From the NCBI RefSeq assembly GCF_003336425.1, contig NZ_QEIO01000004.1:1-64000 (forward strand): a stretch of DNA of 64,000 nucleotides, written 5' to 3'. Of the stretch, positions 1 through 9,535 are shown one piece after another. The translations under genes and the position numbers were made by a program. The DNA is from Marinitenerispora sediminis (lineage in GTDB: Bacteria > Actinomycetota > Actinomycetes > Streptosporangiales > Streptosporangiaceae). The notes under the pieces were generated by a model, which ran no database searches, had not been told where the DNA came from, and worked only from the letters and a program-made list of their open reading frames with translations. Every line of letters begins with the position of its first letter. Position 1 is the first letter of the stretch.

Positions 1-30
1 CATCCCCACCGACCGCCCCTCGCCCGCGCG

Positions 31-170
31 ACCGCCGCGCTACCGTCGCTGGAATCGGTCGCGACCGCGTATCCCCTGCTCGGCCGGAGACAGGGAGGGG
101 CGGTGGCTCAGCCGGTCAGAGCGGGGAACTCACCATCCCCGGGGCGCGGGTGCGAGCCCCGCCCGGCCTG
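31..170. repeat. 140-bp direct repeat, left copy (with decayed tRNA)
   Basis: Aligns without gaps to 7139-7278. By eye there are 19 mismatches in 140 positions: 8 in the 66 bp upstream of the tRNA and 11 in the 74-bp tRNA itself. The upstream part shares the stretch around ATCGGTC and CGTATCCCCTGCT, so promoter and tRNA were copied together. The two copies bracket a 7-kb gene module. Confidence 0.9.
97..170 (+). pseudogene. degenerate tRNA (pseudo-tRNA, CAT-type ancestor)
   Basis: The full tRNA length and D-arm are kept, but the fold is damaged. The acceptor stem has a G-G mismatch. The anticodon stem has an A-C mismatch. The anticodon position reads CAC instead of CAT, and the conserved TTC of the T-loop is TGC. 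It is the left copy of the intact tRNA at 7205-7278. A functional tRNA-Val(CAC) is possible but unlikely given the lost T-loop base and mismatches. Confidence 0.75.
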
Positions 171-246
171 TTCGGAGAAAGTGCGAGGCGGCCGCGCCAC
201 CTCAGATGCCCGGGCCGCCGGATCGCACCGATCACACCACGCCCGC

Positions 247-1215
247 TCACTCGGCCGGTACCAGGATCGGGGAGGGGACCGGGATACCGGTGAGCACGGC
301 TTCCACGTTCTCGACGGCCAGGGCGGCCATCCGCGTGCGTGTCTCGGTGGTGGCGGACCCCAGGTGCGGCGCCAGTACCACGTTGTCCATCTCGACCAGC
401 TCGGGCTGCACGGCCGGCTCGTCTTCGTACACGTCCAGGCCCGCCCCGGCGATGCCACCGGAGCGCAGTGCGGCCACCAGCGCCTTCTCGTCGACCACGG
501 GGCCACGGGCGGTGTTGATCAGATAAGCGGAGCTCTTCATGCGCACCAGGGCGTCGGCGTCCACCAGGTGCCTGGTCTCGGGAGTGAGGGGGCAGTGCAG
601 GGAGACCACGTCGGAGGAGGCGAGGAGTTCGTCCAGCGGTAGCCGTCGGCTCGGGCCCGCGGCGTCGAGGCCGCGCCGGGAGAAGTGCACGATCTCCATG
701 CCGAACGCGGCCGCTCGCTGCGCGACGGCCTGCCCGATACGTCCCAGGCCGACGATGCCCAGTCTCTTGCCCCGGAGGCCGGTCCCCAGCATGAACGAGA
801 TGTCCCACTCCCACGGGGTCCCCGATCGGATCAGCCGGTCGCCTTCCGACACCCGCCGGGTGACGTCCAACAGAAGTGCCATGGTGAGGTCCGCGGTGGC
901 GTCGACCAGCACGCCCGGCGTGTTGGTGGCGATCACCTGGTGCGCGTTCGCTGCGCGCAGATCGAGGTTGTCGTAACCGGTGGCGACGTTGGCCACGACC
1001 CGCAGCTGCGGCCCGGCGGCCTTGAGCACACCTTCGTCGATGCGGTCGTTGATCGTCGCGATCACCGCGTCGGCACCCCGGACGGCCTCCCGCAGTTCTC
1101 CCGGGGACAGCGGCCGCTCGTGCGGTGAGACCCAGACCTCTCCCAAGCGCTCAAGGGGGGCGAGGACCTGGCCGGGCAGGGCCCGAGTGACAACAATTCG
1201 AGGATTCGGACTCAT
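247..1215 (-). CDS. D-2-hydroxyacid dehydrogenase (glyoxylate/hydroxypyruvate reductase type)
   Basis: A 322-residue NAD(P)-dependent oxidoreductase that should interconvert a 2-keto acid and the D-2-hydroxy acid in the cytoplasm. The Rossmann motif LGIVGLGRIG lies near residue 145. The family signature NTARGPVVDEKAL is present, and the catalytic histidine lies in APHLGSATTETR near the C-terminus. Length matches the family. It is the last gene on the minus strand of the segment between the tRNA repeats, 141 bp downstream of the PucR-type regulator, so the two may be co-transcribed. The physiological substrate cannot be read from sequence. Its place beside a mevalonate-type module suggests carbon-acid catabolism, which is inference. 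Confidence 0.88.
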   Translation of the reverse strand: MSPNPRIVVTRALPGQVLAPLERLGEVWVSPHERPLSPGELREAVRGADAVIATINDRIDEGVLKAAGPQLRVVANVATGYDNLDLRAANAHQVIATNTPGVLVDATADLTMALLLDVTRRVSEGDRLIRSGTPWEWDISFMLGTGLRGKRLGIVGLGRIGQAVAQRAAAFGMEIVHFSRRGLDAAGPSRRLPLDELLASSDVVSLHCPLTPETRHLVDADALVRMKSSAYLINTARGPVVDEKALVAALRSGGIAGAGLDVYEDEPAVQPELVEMDNVVLAPHLGSATTETRTRMAALAVENVEAVLTGIPVPSPILVPAE

Positions 1216-1356
1216 CGATTATCCCGCTTTCTTCCTTGGGGCGGAGAGCTTCGAATGGTTTACCGGATCAGAAGTCACGTGACCAGGTGTCGCGACGCGG
1301 CCTGTGCTCCCGTCAGGCGATCAGAGACGCAAGCGGAAGGGGATCGCCGAAAACCG

Positions 1357-3399
1357 TCAGGAGTCCTGGATCCGCTGCGAAGCGCTGGAGTCTGTCGCCG
1401 AAAGAGCCTGCAGGCGCACCGCCACCGAGATGCGGAAGAACGGCTCCGGTTCGCGCCACGCATGGCCGAGCAGCCGCGTGATCCTCTCCAGGCGCTGGAG
1501 CACGGTGTTGGTGTGCACGCCCATCAGCCGCGCCGTGCGGGCGGGACTCGCGTTGCAGTCCACGAACCGGTGGAGGGTGGTGAGCAGGTCTGTCCTGCGT
1601 TCGGTGTCCCAGCACCGGATGGGACCGATCGTGTGGTCGATGAACCGCCGTACGCTGGTCGGGTCGTGGGCGAACATGGCGGTGTAGGGCAGGTAGGCAT
1701 CAGCCGCGACCGCAGCGGATTCGATCCCGAGGGCGACCAGCACACGGCCGCAGTCCCGCACCGCGGAGAAGCGGGCGCTCAGTTCGTCGAGGGTGTCGGC
1801 AGGGGCCGCGGCCACCGTCAGCACTTCGCTGGTACCTGTTCCGGCACACACGCGGTCGCGGGCGGCGGTCGCGGCATGCCGCGGGTCGGTCTCCGGAACG
1901 ACGAGTGTGATGAAGCCGTCCACATCGCCCGCCAGGCCGCCCCGTGCGGCCGCTGCCTGTGCGGCGCGCAGCGCTGCACGGCGCTGCGCTGGCGCCACCA
2001 CGGTGATGACGAGGGTGCGCAGGTCCTCCGGGCGCAGCCCGCGGGCACGCAGCCGGGCAGGCAGATGGGAACGGCGTCGGACGTCTGGGCTGACCAGGTC
2101 ACCGAGGAGTTCGCCGCGCACCCGGCCTTCGGCGTAGACGACCGCGTCCTGGTTCAGGGTGAGCAGCGCGGTGATCTGTGCGGCCCGTTCGATGGTGCGC
2201 TGCTCCACCGCGCCGAGCTCCACCGCGCCGTCGCCGATGAGCAGGCCGCCGAGCATCGTCTCCCCGGCGAGGACGGCGACCGCGGCGTGGACGTCGTCCA
2301 CCGGTGGGTCCAGCAGAGTGCAGCGTCCGGAGCGCCGACTGGCCGTGATCGCCGACCGGACAGCGGGCGGGTCGATCACGGCGGCCGTGGTCCGGTCGTC
2401 GGATGAGGCGAGCACGGCGTAGTTCTCATCGAGGATCACGACGGGCCGCTCCAGGGAGGCTCCCAAGGTCCGCGCGACGTCGGCGGCTCCGCCGCCGCGC
2501 AGAATCGCCGCGGTCAGCTCCGCGTGCACCCGGCTGGAGCGTTCCATCGCCTCGACGTGCTCGGCCAGCGCGGCATACGCCAACCGCGCCTCGTTGGCGG
2601 CCTCGCGGGTCTGGGTGAGCAGGCGGGCCGACTGCAGCACGACGGCGACGTTGTCGGCGAAGGCCGACAGCAGTGCCACCTCCTCCGGGGAGAACGCGTG
2701 CTCGTCGCGGTTCGCGGCGAACAGCACGCCCAGCACCTGTTCGCCGGCGATCAGCGGAACACCCAGGAGGGAGACGAGGCCTTCGGCGCGGACCGCGCTG
2801 TCGATGCTCTCGGAGCGCGGCACATCGTCGAGCTGTTCGTAGCGCGAGGTCCACTGCGGAGCGCGGGACTCAACGACTTTGCTGGCCAGGCCGATGTGGG
2901 GCGGCACCCTCAACCGCTGGAAGGACGGGGCGACCGCCCCGGCAGTGGAGCGTACCCGCAGCTCGCGCGTCGTCTCGTCGAACTCCGACAGATAGGTGAC
3001 GTCGGTTCCGGCCAGGTCGTGGGCACGCCGCACCAACCGGGCGATCAGCAGATCGACGTCATGCAGTTCGGCGAGTTCCCGCGCACTGGAGAACAGCGCG
3101 GACAGTTCCCGTCCGCGCCGGTGCAACCGGGCCATCGCCCCCTGGAGCTCTCGGACCCGCCGAGCCACCTGCGTCGCCGTGGCGACGTCGAGCCGCTCAG
3201 CGAGCAGCAGGTCGACCACGGCGTCCTGCTCGTCCGGGCGGCCCTTGGCCGCGAGGTCGAGCAGCGCCAGTACAGCGGCCACCGAGACACCGGGTTGCCG
3301 TGCCGGCTCGGTATGCCGGGGCGTCGCCGCAGCGACCGGCGGATGGTGCGCAGCCCGAGCGTCGTCCGGGTCGCCGATCGGCGGTGGGGGAGCGCTCAT
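1357..3399 (-). CDS. PucR/CdaR-family transcriptional regulator with GAF domain
   Basis: About 680 residues. A GAF-like sensor domain (about residues 75-220, with the stretch around LIAGEQVLGVLFAANRDE) is followed by a long linker. The C-terminal PucR helix-turn-helix contains NASPARTARLMGVHTNTVLQ. Proteins of this architecture activate catabolic genes in response to a metabolite. The ATG at 3399 was chosen; a GTG at 3426 is also open, and neither has a strong ribosome-binding site. The gene is divergent from the HMG-CoA reductase operon, with an inverted repeat just upstream, so it is the likely regulator of that operon. The ligand is unknown. Confidence 0.82.
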   Translation of the reverse strand: MSAPPPPIGDPDDARAAHHPPVAAATPRHTEPARQPGVSVAAVLALLDLAAKGRPDEQDAVVDLLLAERLDVATATQVARRVRELQGAMARLHRRGRELSALFSSARELAELHDVDLLIARLVRRAHDLAGTDVTYLSEFDETTRELRVRSTAGAVAPSFQRLRVPPHIGLASKVVESRAPQWTSRYEQLDDVPRSESIDSAVRAEGLVSLLGVPLIAGEQVLGVLFAANRDEHAFSPEEVALLSAFADNVAVVLQSARLLTQTREAANEARLAYAALAEHVEAMERSSRVHAELTAAILRGGGAADVARTLGASLERPVVILDENYAVLASSDDRTTAAVIDPPAVRSAITASRRSGRCTLLDPPVDDVHAAVAVLAGETMLGGLLIGDGAVELGAVEQRTIERAAQITALLTLNQDAVVYAEGRVRGELLGDLVSPDVRRRSHLPARLRARGLRPEDLRTLVITVVAPAQRRAALRAAQAAAARGGLAGDVDGFITLVVPETDPRHAATAARDRVCAGTGTSEVLTVAAAPADTLDELSARFSAVRDCGRVLVALGIESAAVAADAYLPYTAMFAHDPTSVRRFIDHTIGPIRCWDTERRTDLLTTLHRFVDCNASPARTARLMGVHTNTVLQRLERITRLLGHAWREPEPFFRISVAVRLQALSATDSSASQRIQDS

Positions 3400-3427
3400 C
3401 CATCCCAACCTGTGTGAACCGTCCACT

Positions 3428-3450
3428 GAGTACGCCCACTACATGTACTC
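3428..3450. promoter_or_regulatory. candidate operator in the PucR/mvaA divergent region (3400-3839)
   Basis: GAGTAC (3428-3433) and GTACTC (3445-3450) form an inverted repeat with an 11-bp spacer directly upstream of the regulator start. The rest of the 440-bp divergent region holds no recognisable gene. It ends with a ribosome-binding site TAAGGA at 3831-3836 for the reductase. The operator role is inferred from position and symmetry only. Confidence 0.4.
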
Positions 3451-3839
3451 ATCGTACGTGGTCGGTGCCACAGGAAGTGCCTAGAGTCTGGGGTGTGACA
3501 GCGGCGCCACGCAGACGGCATTCACAGGTCGCAAAGCCCCACGACGCGTCCGGCCCGTCTCGGACCGCCCTACCCTCCCCGGCGAAACGGGGGCGTCCGA
3601 TCCGGTAGCACCGCTTCGGTCGCTGCCGCCGGCTGCCCCCCGAGGCGGCGTTCCACCACGCCGCCAGCCTGGCGTCCCTCAACGGCATGGTGCGGCCGTA
3701 CCGCGGAACCTGGTCGTCGCCGAGACCGTCCGGGTGCCCGTGAGCGGACGTGCCCGCCACTGACCCTCCATCCCAACGAATCAGACCAACCGCTCGCGGG
3801 GCTCCCGCACGGCCGATCACTGGAAGTAGGTAAGGATCC

Positions 3840-5125
<1,286 letters not shown>

Positions 5126-5129
<4 letters not shown>

Positions 5130-5587
5130 GGCCAGCCGAGCCCCACCCCGGCCACCAGGACGACCAGTCCTACGTCGAGGTGTGGAACGACACCGTCGAC
5201 CTGCGCCACCTGGCCGCGTCGCTGGTGATCGGCGTGGTCGGCGGGCTGCCGCTGTTCCTCCTCGCCCGCGCCGTGCTGCGCGGGTGGCTGGACACCCTGG
5301 CCCTCGCCGACGGCTACGCACTACTGGCAGGGCTGGCCGGCTGCCTGGCGGCGGGTGCCGTCTGCGCCCGGCGGTTCCCGCCCAAGCGCGTCTTCACCGA
5401 CGACGCCGAGACATCCGCGGCACTGCGGCGCGCGGCCTTGGCCGAGCTGGCCCGGGACACCGACACCACGACGCCCGACCTGCTGCCCGCCGCTGTGCGG
5501 AGCGAGCTGGCGGAACTGGACCTGCTGGAGGACCGAGCGGACTCCGAGACCGGGGCCCAGCGTCCGGAAGGAGCCGGATCACGGTGA
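5126..5587 (+). CDS. small membrane protein, TctB-like position
   Basis: A 153-residue protein with two predicted membrane helices (about residues 28-50 and 60-82) and a charged, acidic C-terminal tail. It overlaps the reductase by ATGA and the following permease by GTGA, so all three are translationally coupled. Tripartite tricarboxylate transporters use a small membrane subunit (TctB, normally four helices) with the large TctA. This protein sits where TctB would be but is shorter and shows no recognisable TctB signature. A role as accessory subunit is inferred from gene order. Confidence 0.7.
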
Positions 5588-6942
5588 TCACCGACCTGAT
5601 ATGGGCCCTGGGCATGGGCCTGACCGGTGCCCTCGTCTTCGCCGGGATCGGCCTGGTCTCCGGCACGGACGAGACCTCGACGCTCGGCCCCCTCACCCTG
5701 CTGGTGGTACTGCTCGGTGTCCCGCCCGCCGGGGTGATCACCTTCTTCCTCGCCGGCGCGGTGGCCAAGCACATGACCCACGCGATCCCCACCACGCTGC
5801 TCGGGATCCCCGGCGACACCACCGCCGTGCCGCTGCTGGAAGACGCCCGGGCGATGCGCCGCATCGGCGCCCCGCACATCGCCCTGCGCAAGGCCCTGGC
5901 CGGCGGCCTCCTCTCGGCCGCGATCGCCGTCCCGGTCTCGGTCGGCGTCGCCTCGCTCCTGGCACCCTTCGCGGAGCCGGTGCAGGAGGTCATCCCGTAT
6001 GTGTTCGTGGCCGTCGCCCTGCTCGTCGCGTACTTCTCGCCGGGCCGGTGGGCCGCCGTCGCCGGGCTGGCCCCGTTCACACTCGCCATCGCCGCGCTGA
6101 GCGGCTTCGCCCAAGGCGTGCTCGACAAGCCACTGAGCATCAGCTTCTTCCTCGGCATCGCGATCGGGCCACTGGTGATCGACCTGCTCATCGCCGGGTC
6201 CCGCTCCGGCCGCGGAACGCTGCCACGCAGCGCGGGCAAGGCGTTCTCACTGGCCCCGGAAGCCGTCGCTTCGTACAGATGGTTCCCCAACCCCTTCCGG
6301 GTACTGACCCGGCGGCAGGCCGGTACCACCGCGGCCGTCGCCGCGGTGACGTCCACGACCTTCATGCTCAGCCCGGTGGCCACCGCCGTCATGGCAGGCG
6401 AGGTCGTCGGCGCCCGTATCAAGCATCCCTACCAGCGGCTGAGCACCCTGATGTCGGTGAAGAACGGCACCACGGAGTCGACCTACATCGCCGAGACGCT
6501 CATCCCCCTGATCGCCTTCGGCCTGCCGCTCAGCCCCGTTGCCGCGGGCCCCGCCGCCGCTCTGTTCAACGCGCCCCCGGTCTTCACCGTGGAGGGCCGC
6601 GTACACAACCTGCACACCCTGCTGTCCACCTGGCAGTTCCTGGTCTTCGGTCTGCTCGCCGTCGCCATCGCCGCGCTCGTCGTCTACCCCCTGGCGATGC
6701 GGCACGCCCGCACCGCCAGCGCCTGGGTCGCACGCAGGATCAGTCACGAGGCGCTCATCGGGGCGTTCGCCGGGCTGATCTGCGTGGTGGCCTGGTACGA
6801 GGGCGGAGTGCTGGGGCTGCTCGTCACGGTCGCCGTCGGCGCACTGGCGGGAGCCTTCCACCGCCTGCTCGGCATGACATCCGGCGCGCAGTACATGGCC
6901 TTCTACGTGGCCACCCTCTTCGTCCCCCTGCTCACCACCTGA
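5584..6942 (+). CDS. TctA-family large permease subunit
   Basis: 452 residues with many hydrophobic segments. It resembles the large subunit of tripartite tricarboxylate transporters, with the glycine/proline-rich motif TTLLGIPGDTTAVPLL at residues 70-85 and a second related motif near GLPLSPVAAGPAAALFNAPP. The family imports carboxylates using an extracytoplasmic binding protein (TctC). No TctC is present here, so it either works without one or borrows one. The GTG start overlaps the upstream stop (GTGA). Context with a class II HMG-CoA reductase points to mevalonate or a related C5/C6 carboxylate as substrate. That substrate is inference. Confidence 0.82.
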   Translation: MITDLIWALGMGLTGALVFAGIGLVSGTDETSTLGPLTLLVVLLGVPPAGVITFFLAGAVAKHMTHAIPTTLLGIPGDTTAVPLLEDARAMRRIGAPHIALRKALAGGLLSAAIAVPVSVGVASLLAPFAEPVQEVIPYVFVAVALLVAYFSPGRWAAVAGLAPFTLAIAALSGFAQGVLDKPLSISFFLGIAIGPLVIDLLIAGSRSGRGTLPRSAGKAFSLAPEAVASYRWFPNPFRVLTRRQAGTTAAVAAVTSTTFMLSPVATAVMAGEVVGARIKHPYQRLSTLMSVKNGTTESTYIAETLIPLIAFGLPLSPVAAGPAAALFNAPPVFTVEGRVHNLHTLLSTWQFLVFGLLAVAIAALVVYPLAMRHARTASAWVARRISHEALIGAFAGLICVVAWYEGGVLGLLVTVAVGALAGAFHRLLGMTSGAQYMAFYVATLFVPLLTT

Positions 6943-6960
6943 CAGGCGCCATCGCGCCTG
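6943..6960 (+). terminator. hairpin after the permease
   Basis: CAGGCGC-CATC-GCGCCTG follows the TGA stop at once. A 7-bp perfect stem with a 4-nt loop is the likely end of the reductase-permease transcript. There is no U-run, as is common in actinomycetes. Confidence 0.55.
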
Positions 6961-7138
6961 GGAGGGACCGTCCCCGCTGCACGGCGTCGCGCCGGGCCGG
7001 AGGGCGATGCCGCTGATCGACGCCGCACAGCTCGACGACCGCGCGCACTGTGCGCGGGCGTGGCCCCGGCTGGTCCCGGCGTCGGGCCCCTGGGTACCGC
7101 TTACCGAGATGTTCGGTGACCGAATCCTCCGCCGTGCT

Positions 7139-7278
7139 ACCGCCGTGCTACCGTCGCTAGAATCGGTCACGACCGCGTATCCCCTGCTAGACCGGGGATA
7201 TGGAGGGGCGGTAGCTCAGCTGGTCAGAGCAGGGGACTCATAATCCCTGGGTCGCGGGTTCGAGCCCCGCCCGCCCTA
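7139..7278. repeat. 140-bp direct repeat, right copy (with intact tRNA)
   Basis: Right partner of 31-170. It contains the functional-looking tRNA and 66 bp of upstream sequence shared with the left copy. Confidence 0.9.
7205..7278 (+). tRNA. tRNA with anticodon CAT (Met or lysidine-type Ile2)
   Basis: A complete cloverleaf. The acceptor stem GGGGCGG pairs with CCGCCCT (one G-U), the D-arm is GCTC/GAGC, and the anticodon stem GGGGA pairs with TCCCT around loop CTCATAA (anticodon at 7239-7241). The T-arm is GCGGG/CCCGC with loop TTCGAGC. CCA is not encoded. Whether this is elongator tRNA-Met or tRNA-Ile2 cannot be settled by eye. Confidence 0.92.
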
Positions 7279-7290
7279 CTGCGCACGAAA

Positions 7291-7329
7291 AAGCGCCGCC
7301 GGCCTGTGAAGACAAGGTCCGCGGCGCTT
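7291..7329 (+). terminator. hairpin downstream of tRNA
   Basis: AAGCGCCGC (7291-7299) and GCGGCGCTT (7321-7329) form a 9-bp stem with a 21-nt loop, just after the tRNA and before the convergent nuclease remnant. The A/T ends give it a run of U on either strand, fitting a bidirectional terminator. Confidence 0.6.
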
Positions 7330-7348
7330 GGCGTGTCAGGCCGACTAA

Positions 7349-7792
7349 TTACGACTGCATCTGGCCGACCGCAGATGGCTGCGGGGGGAACACGCTGAAG
7401 TTCTGCGGCTGCCGAATCCACGGGGTCGGGGGCGCGATCCGTTCGAAGTTCGACGGTGTTGTCTCGTAGACGCAAGCGATGCCGAGGTCCGTGAGTAGCT
7501 CTATAAGATCTTCTGGCGGACGTGCGGGCAGGAGCAAGGCGAGCTGCAGGCCCTCAATGTCGAGATGGCGGCTGTAATCAAGAAGCTGCCCGATCCCCAT
7601 CCGGACGGCTTCGCGGGTCGCTGTCCCTTTGGCTTCCAGCAGTTCCTTCGCCTGCTCGTCGTAGAGATCAGTAAGCAGTGGTCTCGATACGCCGGGAGGT
7701 ACGATCTTCCATCGCTTTGCTGTGTGGTTCAGTCGTTCGAGATGAGTGGTATAGCGAGTTGACTGCTGGGTATGGTCGCTGGCTCGATGCAT
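7349..7792 (-). pseudogene. PD-(D/E)XK nuclease-like fragment
   Basis: 147 residues. The stretch from residue 42 reads like a PD-(D/E)XK nuclease core: D42/D45, then E53-A-K55 and Q69-x3-Y73 (GQLLDY), the last resembling motif IV of RecB/Cas4-type nucleases. Nucleases of this type are normally domains of larger proteins. Here only about 40 residues precede the motif, so this is probably a truncated C-terminal remnant, although an ATG is present. Base composition is visibly less GC-rich than its neighbours, which suggests transfer. It sits directly beside the intact tRNA, a usual place for island remnants. A short intact nuclease is the alternative. Confidence 0.55.
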
Positions 7793-8033
7793 GATCAGCT
7801 AAATCGAGCCAGTGAGCGTGGGGAACGCGGCAAAGCCCTGCTCAGCGTGCCGACGTGCGAGGCGGAGCACGTGCCGTATGTCGTGCGGTCGAAACTGGGA
7901 CACGCCACTGTCCCGACTCCGGGGAGGGACCGCAGCCGTCGGGGCTCTGCCTTCAGGTGTGCGGCGTGGTGGCGCCGTCGAGGAAGCGGGCACCTCCCGC
8001 GGAACCCGTGCGCGTCCCCCGAGGGGGCGGCGG
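7793..8033. other. intergenic region upstream of the macrolide-transferase leader
   Basis: No convincing gene is seen. The open frames here lack ribosome-binding sites and family features. The region separates the nuclease remnant from the glycosyltransferase leader. Confidence 0.5.
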
Positions 8034-8071
8034 AAAATGCGGTGCCTGGGGGCCGGGGGCCGGGCTAGAGT
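8034..8071 (+). promoter_or_regulatory. promoter of the leader ORF, possibly WhiB7-type
   Basis: A TAGAGT -10 element (8066-8071) lies 7 bp before the ATG of the 8-codon ORF, so the transcript would begin at or next to the start codon. The short A/T block AAAAT at 8034-8038, just upstream of a poor -35 region in otherwise GC-rich DNA, resembles the AT-rich element of WhiB7-dependent promoters. The WhiB7 link is inference. Confidence 0.45.
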
Positions 8072-8078
8072 CGCGGGC

Positions 8079-8105
8079 ATGTGTTTCTACCTGATCTGCG
8101 GCTGA
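8079..8105 (+). CDS. leader peptide MCFYLICG (upstream ORF)
   Basis: An 8-codon ORF with no Shine-Dalgarno sequence, placed 7 bp after a TAGAGT -10 box and therefore probably leaderless. It ends 135 bp before the start of a macrolide-type glycosyltransferase. Its TGA is the 5' foot of a strong hairpin (8105-8139), so a ribosome stalled in or near the stop would change folding of the downstream RNA. Short hydrophobic leaders that stall drug-bound ribosomes control many macrolide-resistance genes (for example erm). This one is a candidate of that class. Translation is not proven. Confidence 0.55.
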   Translation: MCFYLICG

Positions 8106-8165
8106 CGCGGGTCGGGGCGGCGTTGCGCCCCTTACGCGTGACTGGGTGCGTCCCCGGTGACCGGG
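8105..8165 (+). promoter_or_regulatory. candidate attenuator hairpins in glycosyltransferase leader RNA
   Basis: Hairpin 1: outer stem ACGCG (8105-8109)/CGCGT (8135-8139) and inner stem GGGGCG (8114-8119)/CGCCCC (8126-8131) with loop GCGTTG. Hairpin 2: CCCGG (8153-8157), loop TGA, CCGGG (8161-8165). Hairpin 1 begins in the stop codon of the upstream ORF, so translation and folding would compete. Confidence 0.5.
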
Positions 8166-8240
8166 TTCTCTACCGGAGAGGGCGGCGTACCGGCTTGCCG
8201 TGTGTTCCCGCTGCCGTAGACCTGAAGTGAGTGATCTCCC

Positions 8241-9416
8241 GTGAGTCGTCGCCGTGCCCATATCGCGATGGTCGGTGTCCCCGCTGTCAGCCATGTCCTG
8301 CCGAGCCTGGAGGTCATCCGCGAGCTGGTGGCCCGGGGCCATCGGGTGACCTATGCCAACGACCCGGCGGTGGCCGACCTGGTCGCGGGGGCCGGGGCCG
8401 AGCTCGTGCCGTGTGCCTCCGTGCTGCCGGTCGCCGACAACAACTGGCCCGACGACCCCATCGCCGCCATGGGGCTCTTCCTCGACAACGCCATCGAGGC
8501 GCTTCCGCAGTTGCGCGCCGCCTACGACGGCGATCCCGCGGACCTCTACCTGTACGACATCGGCGGCTACGCCGCGCGCGCCCTCGCCGAGTCGCAGGGG
8601 CGGCCCATCATGCAGCTGTCCCCGACGTTCGTGGCCTGGAAGGGCTACGACGAGGAGGTCGCGGCGCACCTGTGGCAGCTGCCGGGGGCCGCCGAGTACC
8701 GGGCGAAATTCACGCGGTGGCTCGCCGGCAGCGGGGCGGCCACCACCGACGTGGACGCCTTCTCCGGCCGTCCCGAACGGGCCCTGGCACTGATCACCCG
8801 GGCGATGCAGCCGCACGCCGACCAGGTCGACACCGACGCGGTGACGTTCGTCGGGCCCTGCGTCGACGCACGTGCCGCCGAGGAGGACTGGGCCCGTCCG
8901 GCCGACGCGGAGAACGTGCTGCTGATCTCCCTGGGCTCGGCCTACACCCGTCAGCCGGAGTTCTACCGCCAGTGCCTGGCGGCCTACGGCGGCCTGCCCG
9001 GGTGGCACGTCGTCCTCCAGATCGGCAGGCACACCGATCCGCGGGAACTGGGCGACATCCCGGCCAATGTCGAGGTGCACTCCTGGGTCCCGCAGCGGGC
9101 GATCCTGGAGAAGGCGGACGCCTTCGTCACCCATGCCGGCATGGGCGGCTGCGGTGAGGGGCTGCTGGCAGGCGTCCCGATGATCGCCGTTCCGCAGGCC
9201 GCCGAGCAGTTCGTCAACGCCGACCGGCTCGTGGAACTGGGCGTGGCCCGCCGCATCGACACCCCGGACGCCACCGCCGAGACCCTGCGGGCGGCCCTGC
9301 ACGACCTCGTCACCGACGCGGAGGTCGCCCGCCGCTCGGCACTGCTGGCCGCCGACGCCAGAGCCGAGGGTGGCACCATGCGGGCCGCCGACCTCGTGGA
9401 GGAGATGCTCGGCTGA
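8241..9416 (+). CDS. macrolide-inactivating type glycosyltransferase (GT1)
   Basis: 391 residues, the usual length for GT1 enzymes such as OleD/Mgt that transfer a sugar from UDP-sugar to a macrolide hydroxyl in the cytoplasm. The N-terminal acceptor half starts HIAMVGVPAVSHVLPSLEV. The C-terminal donor-binding half has HSWVPQRAILEKADAFVTHAG followed by GEGLLAGVPMIAVPQAAEQ, the nucleotide-sugar motif. The GTG start follows GAAGTGAG. The gene stands alone on the plus strand behind a 160-nt structured leader with an 8-codon ORF, which fits drug-inducible resistance. It converges with the SDR gene. Glycosylation of another natural product is the alternative. Confidence 0.85.
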   Translation: MSRRRAHIAMVGVPAVSHVLPSLEVIRELVARGHRVTYANDPAVADLVAGAGAELVPCASVLPVADNNWPDDPIAAMGLFLDNAIEALPQLRAAYDGDPADLYLYDIGGYAARALAESQGRPIMQLSPTFVAWKGYDEEVAAHLWQLPGAAEYRAKFTRWLAGSGAATTDVDAFSGRPERALALITRAMQPHADQVDTDAVTFVGPCVDARAAEEDWARPADAENVLLISLGSAYTRQPEFYRQCLAAYGGLPGWHVVLQIGRHTDPRELGDIPANVEVHSWVPQRAILEKADAFVTHAGMGGCGEGLLAGVPMIAVPQAAEQFVNADRLVELGVARRIDTPDATAETLRAALHDLVTDAEVARRSALLAADARAEGGTMRAADLVEEMLG

Positions 9417-9535
9417 GCTCCCCCCGCCGCGGCCCGGAACGGTGCGGCAGCCCTCCGCTGCCCACCGTCCCTCCGCCGCGGCCTCGGCCCGCCGGGCGGC
9501 GCTCCTGATCCGGCGGGCACCGGGGCGGCCGGGTG

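Noticed and set aside
97-170. A functional tRNA-Val with anticodon CAC
   Set aside because: Two stem mismatches and a changed T-loop make it a decayed copy of the CAT tRNA at 7205-7278.
103-642. Open frames across the left tRNA block and the dehydrogenase gene
   Set aside because: They are Arg/Gly/His-rich shadows of the dehydrogenase on the other strand, with no motif and no ribosome-binding site.
1255-2406. 383-codon plus-strand frame opposite the PucR-type gene
   Set aside because: Antisense to a well-supported gene in high-GC DNA; its translation has no family features.
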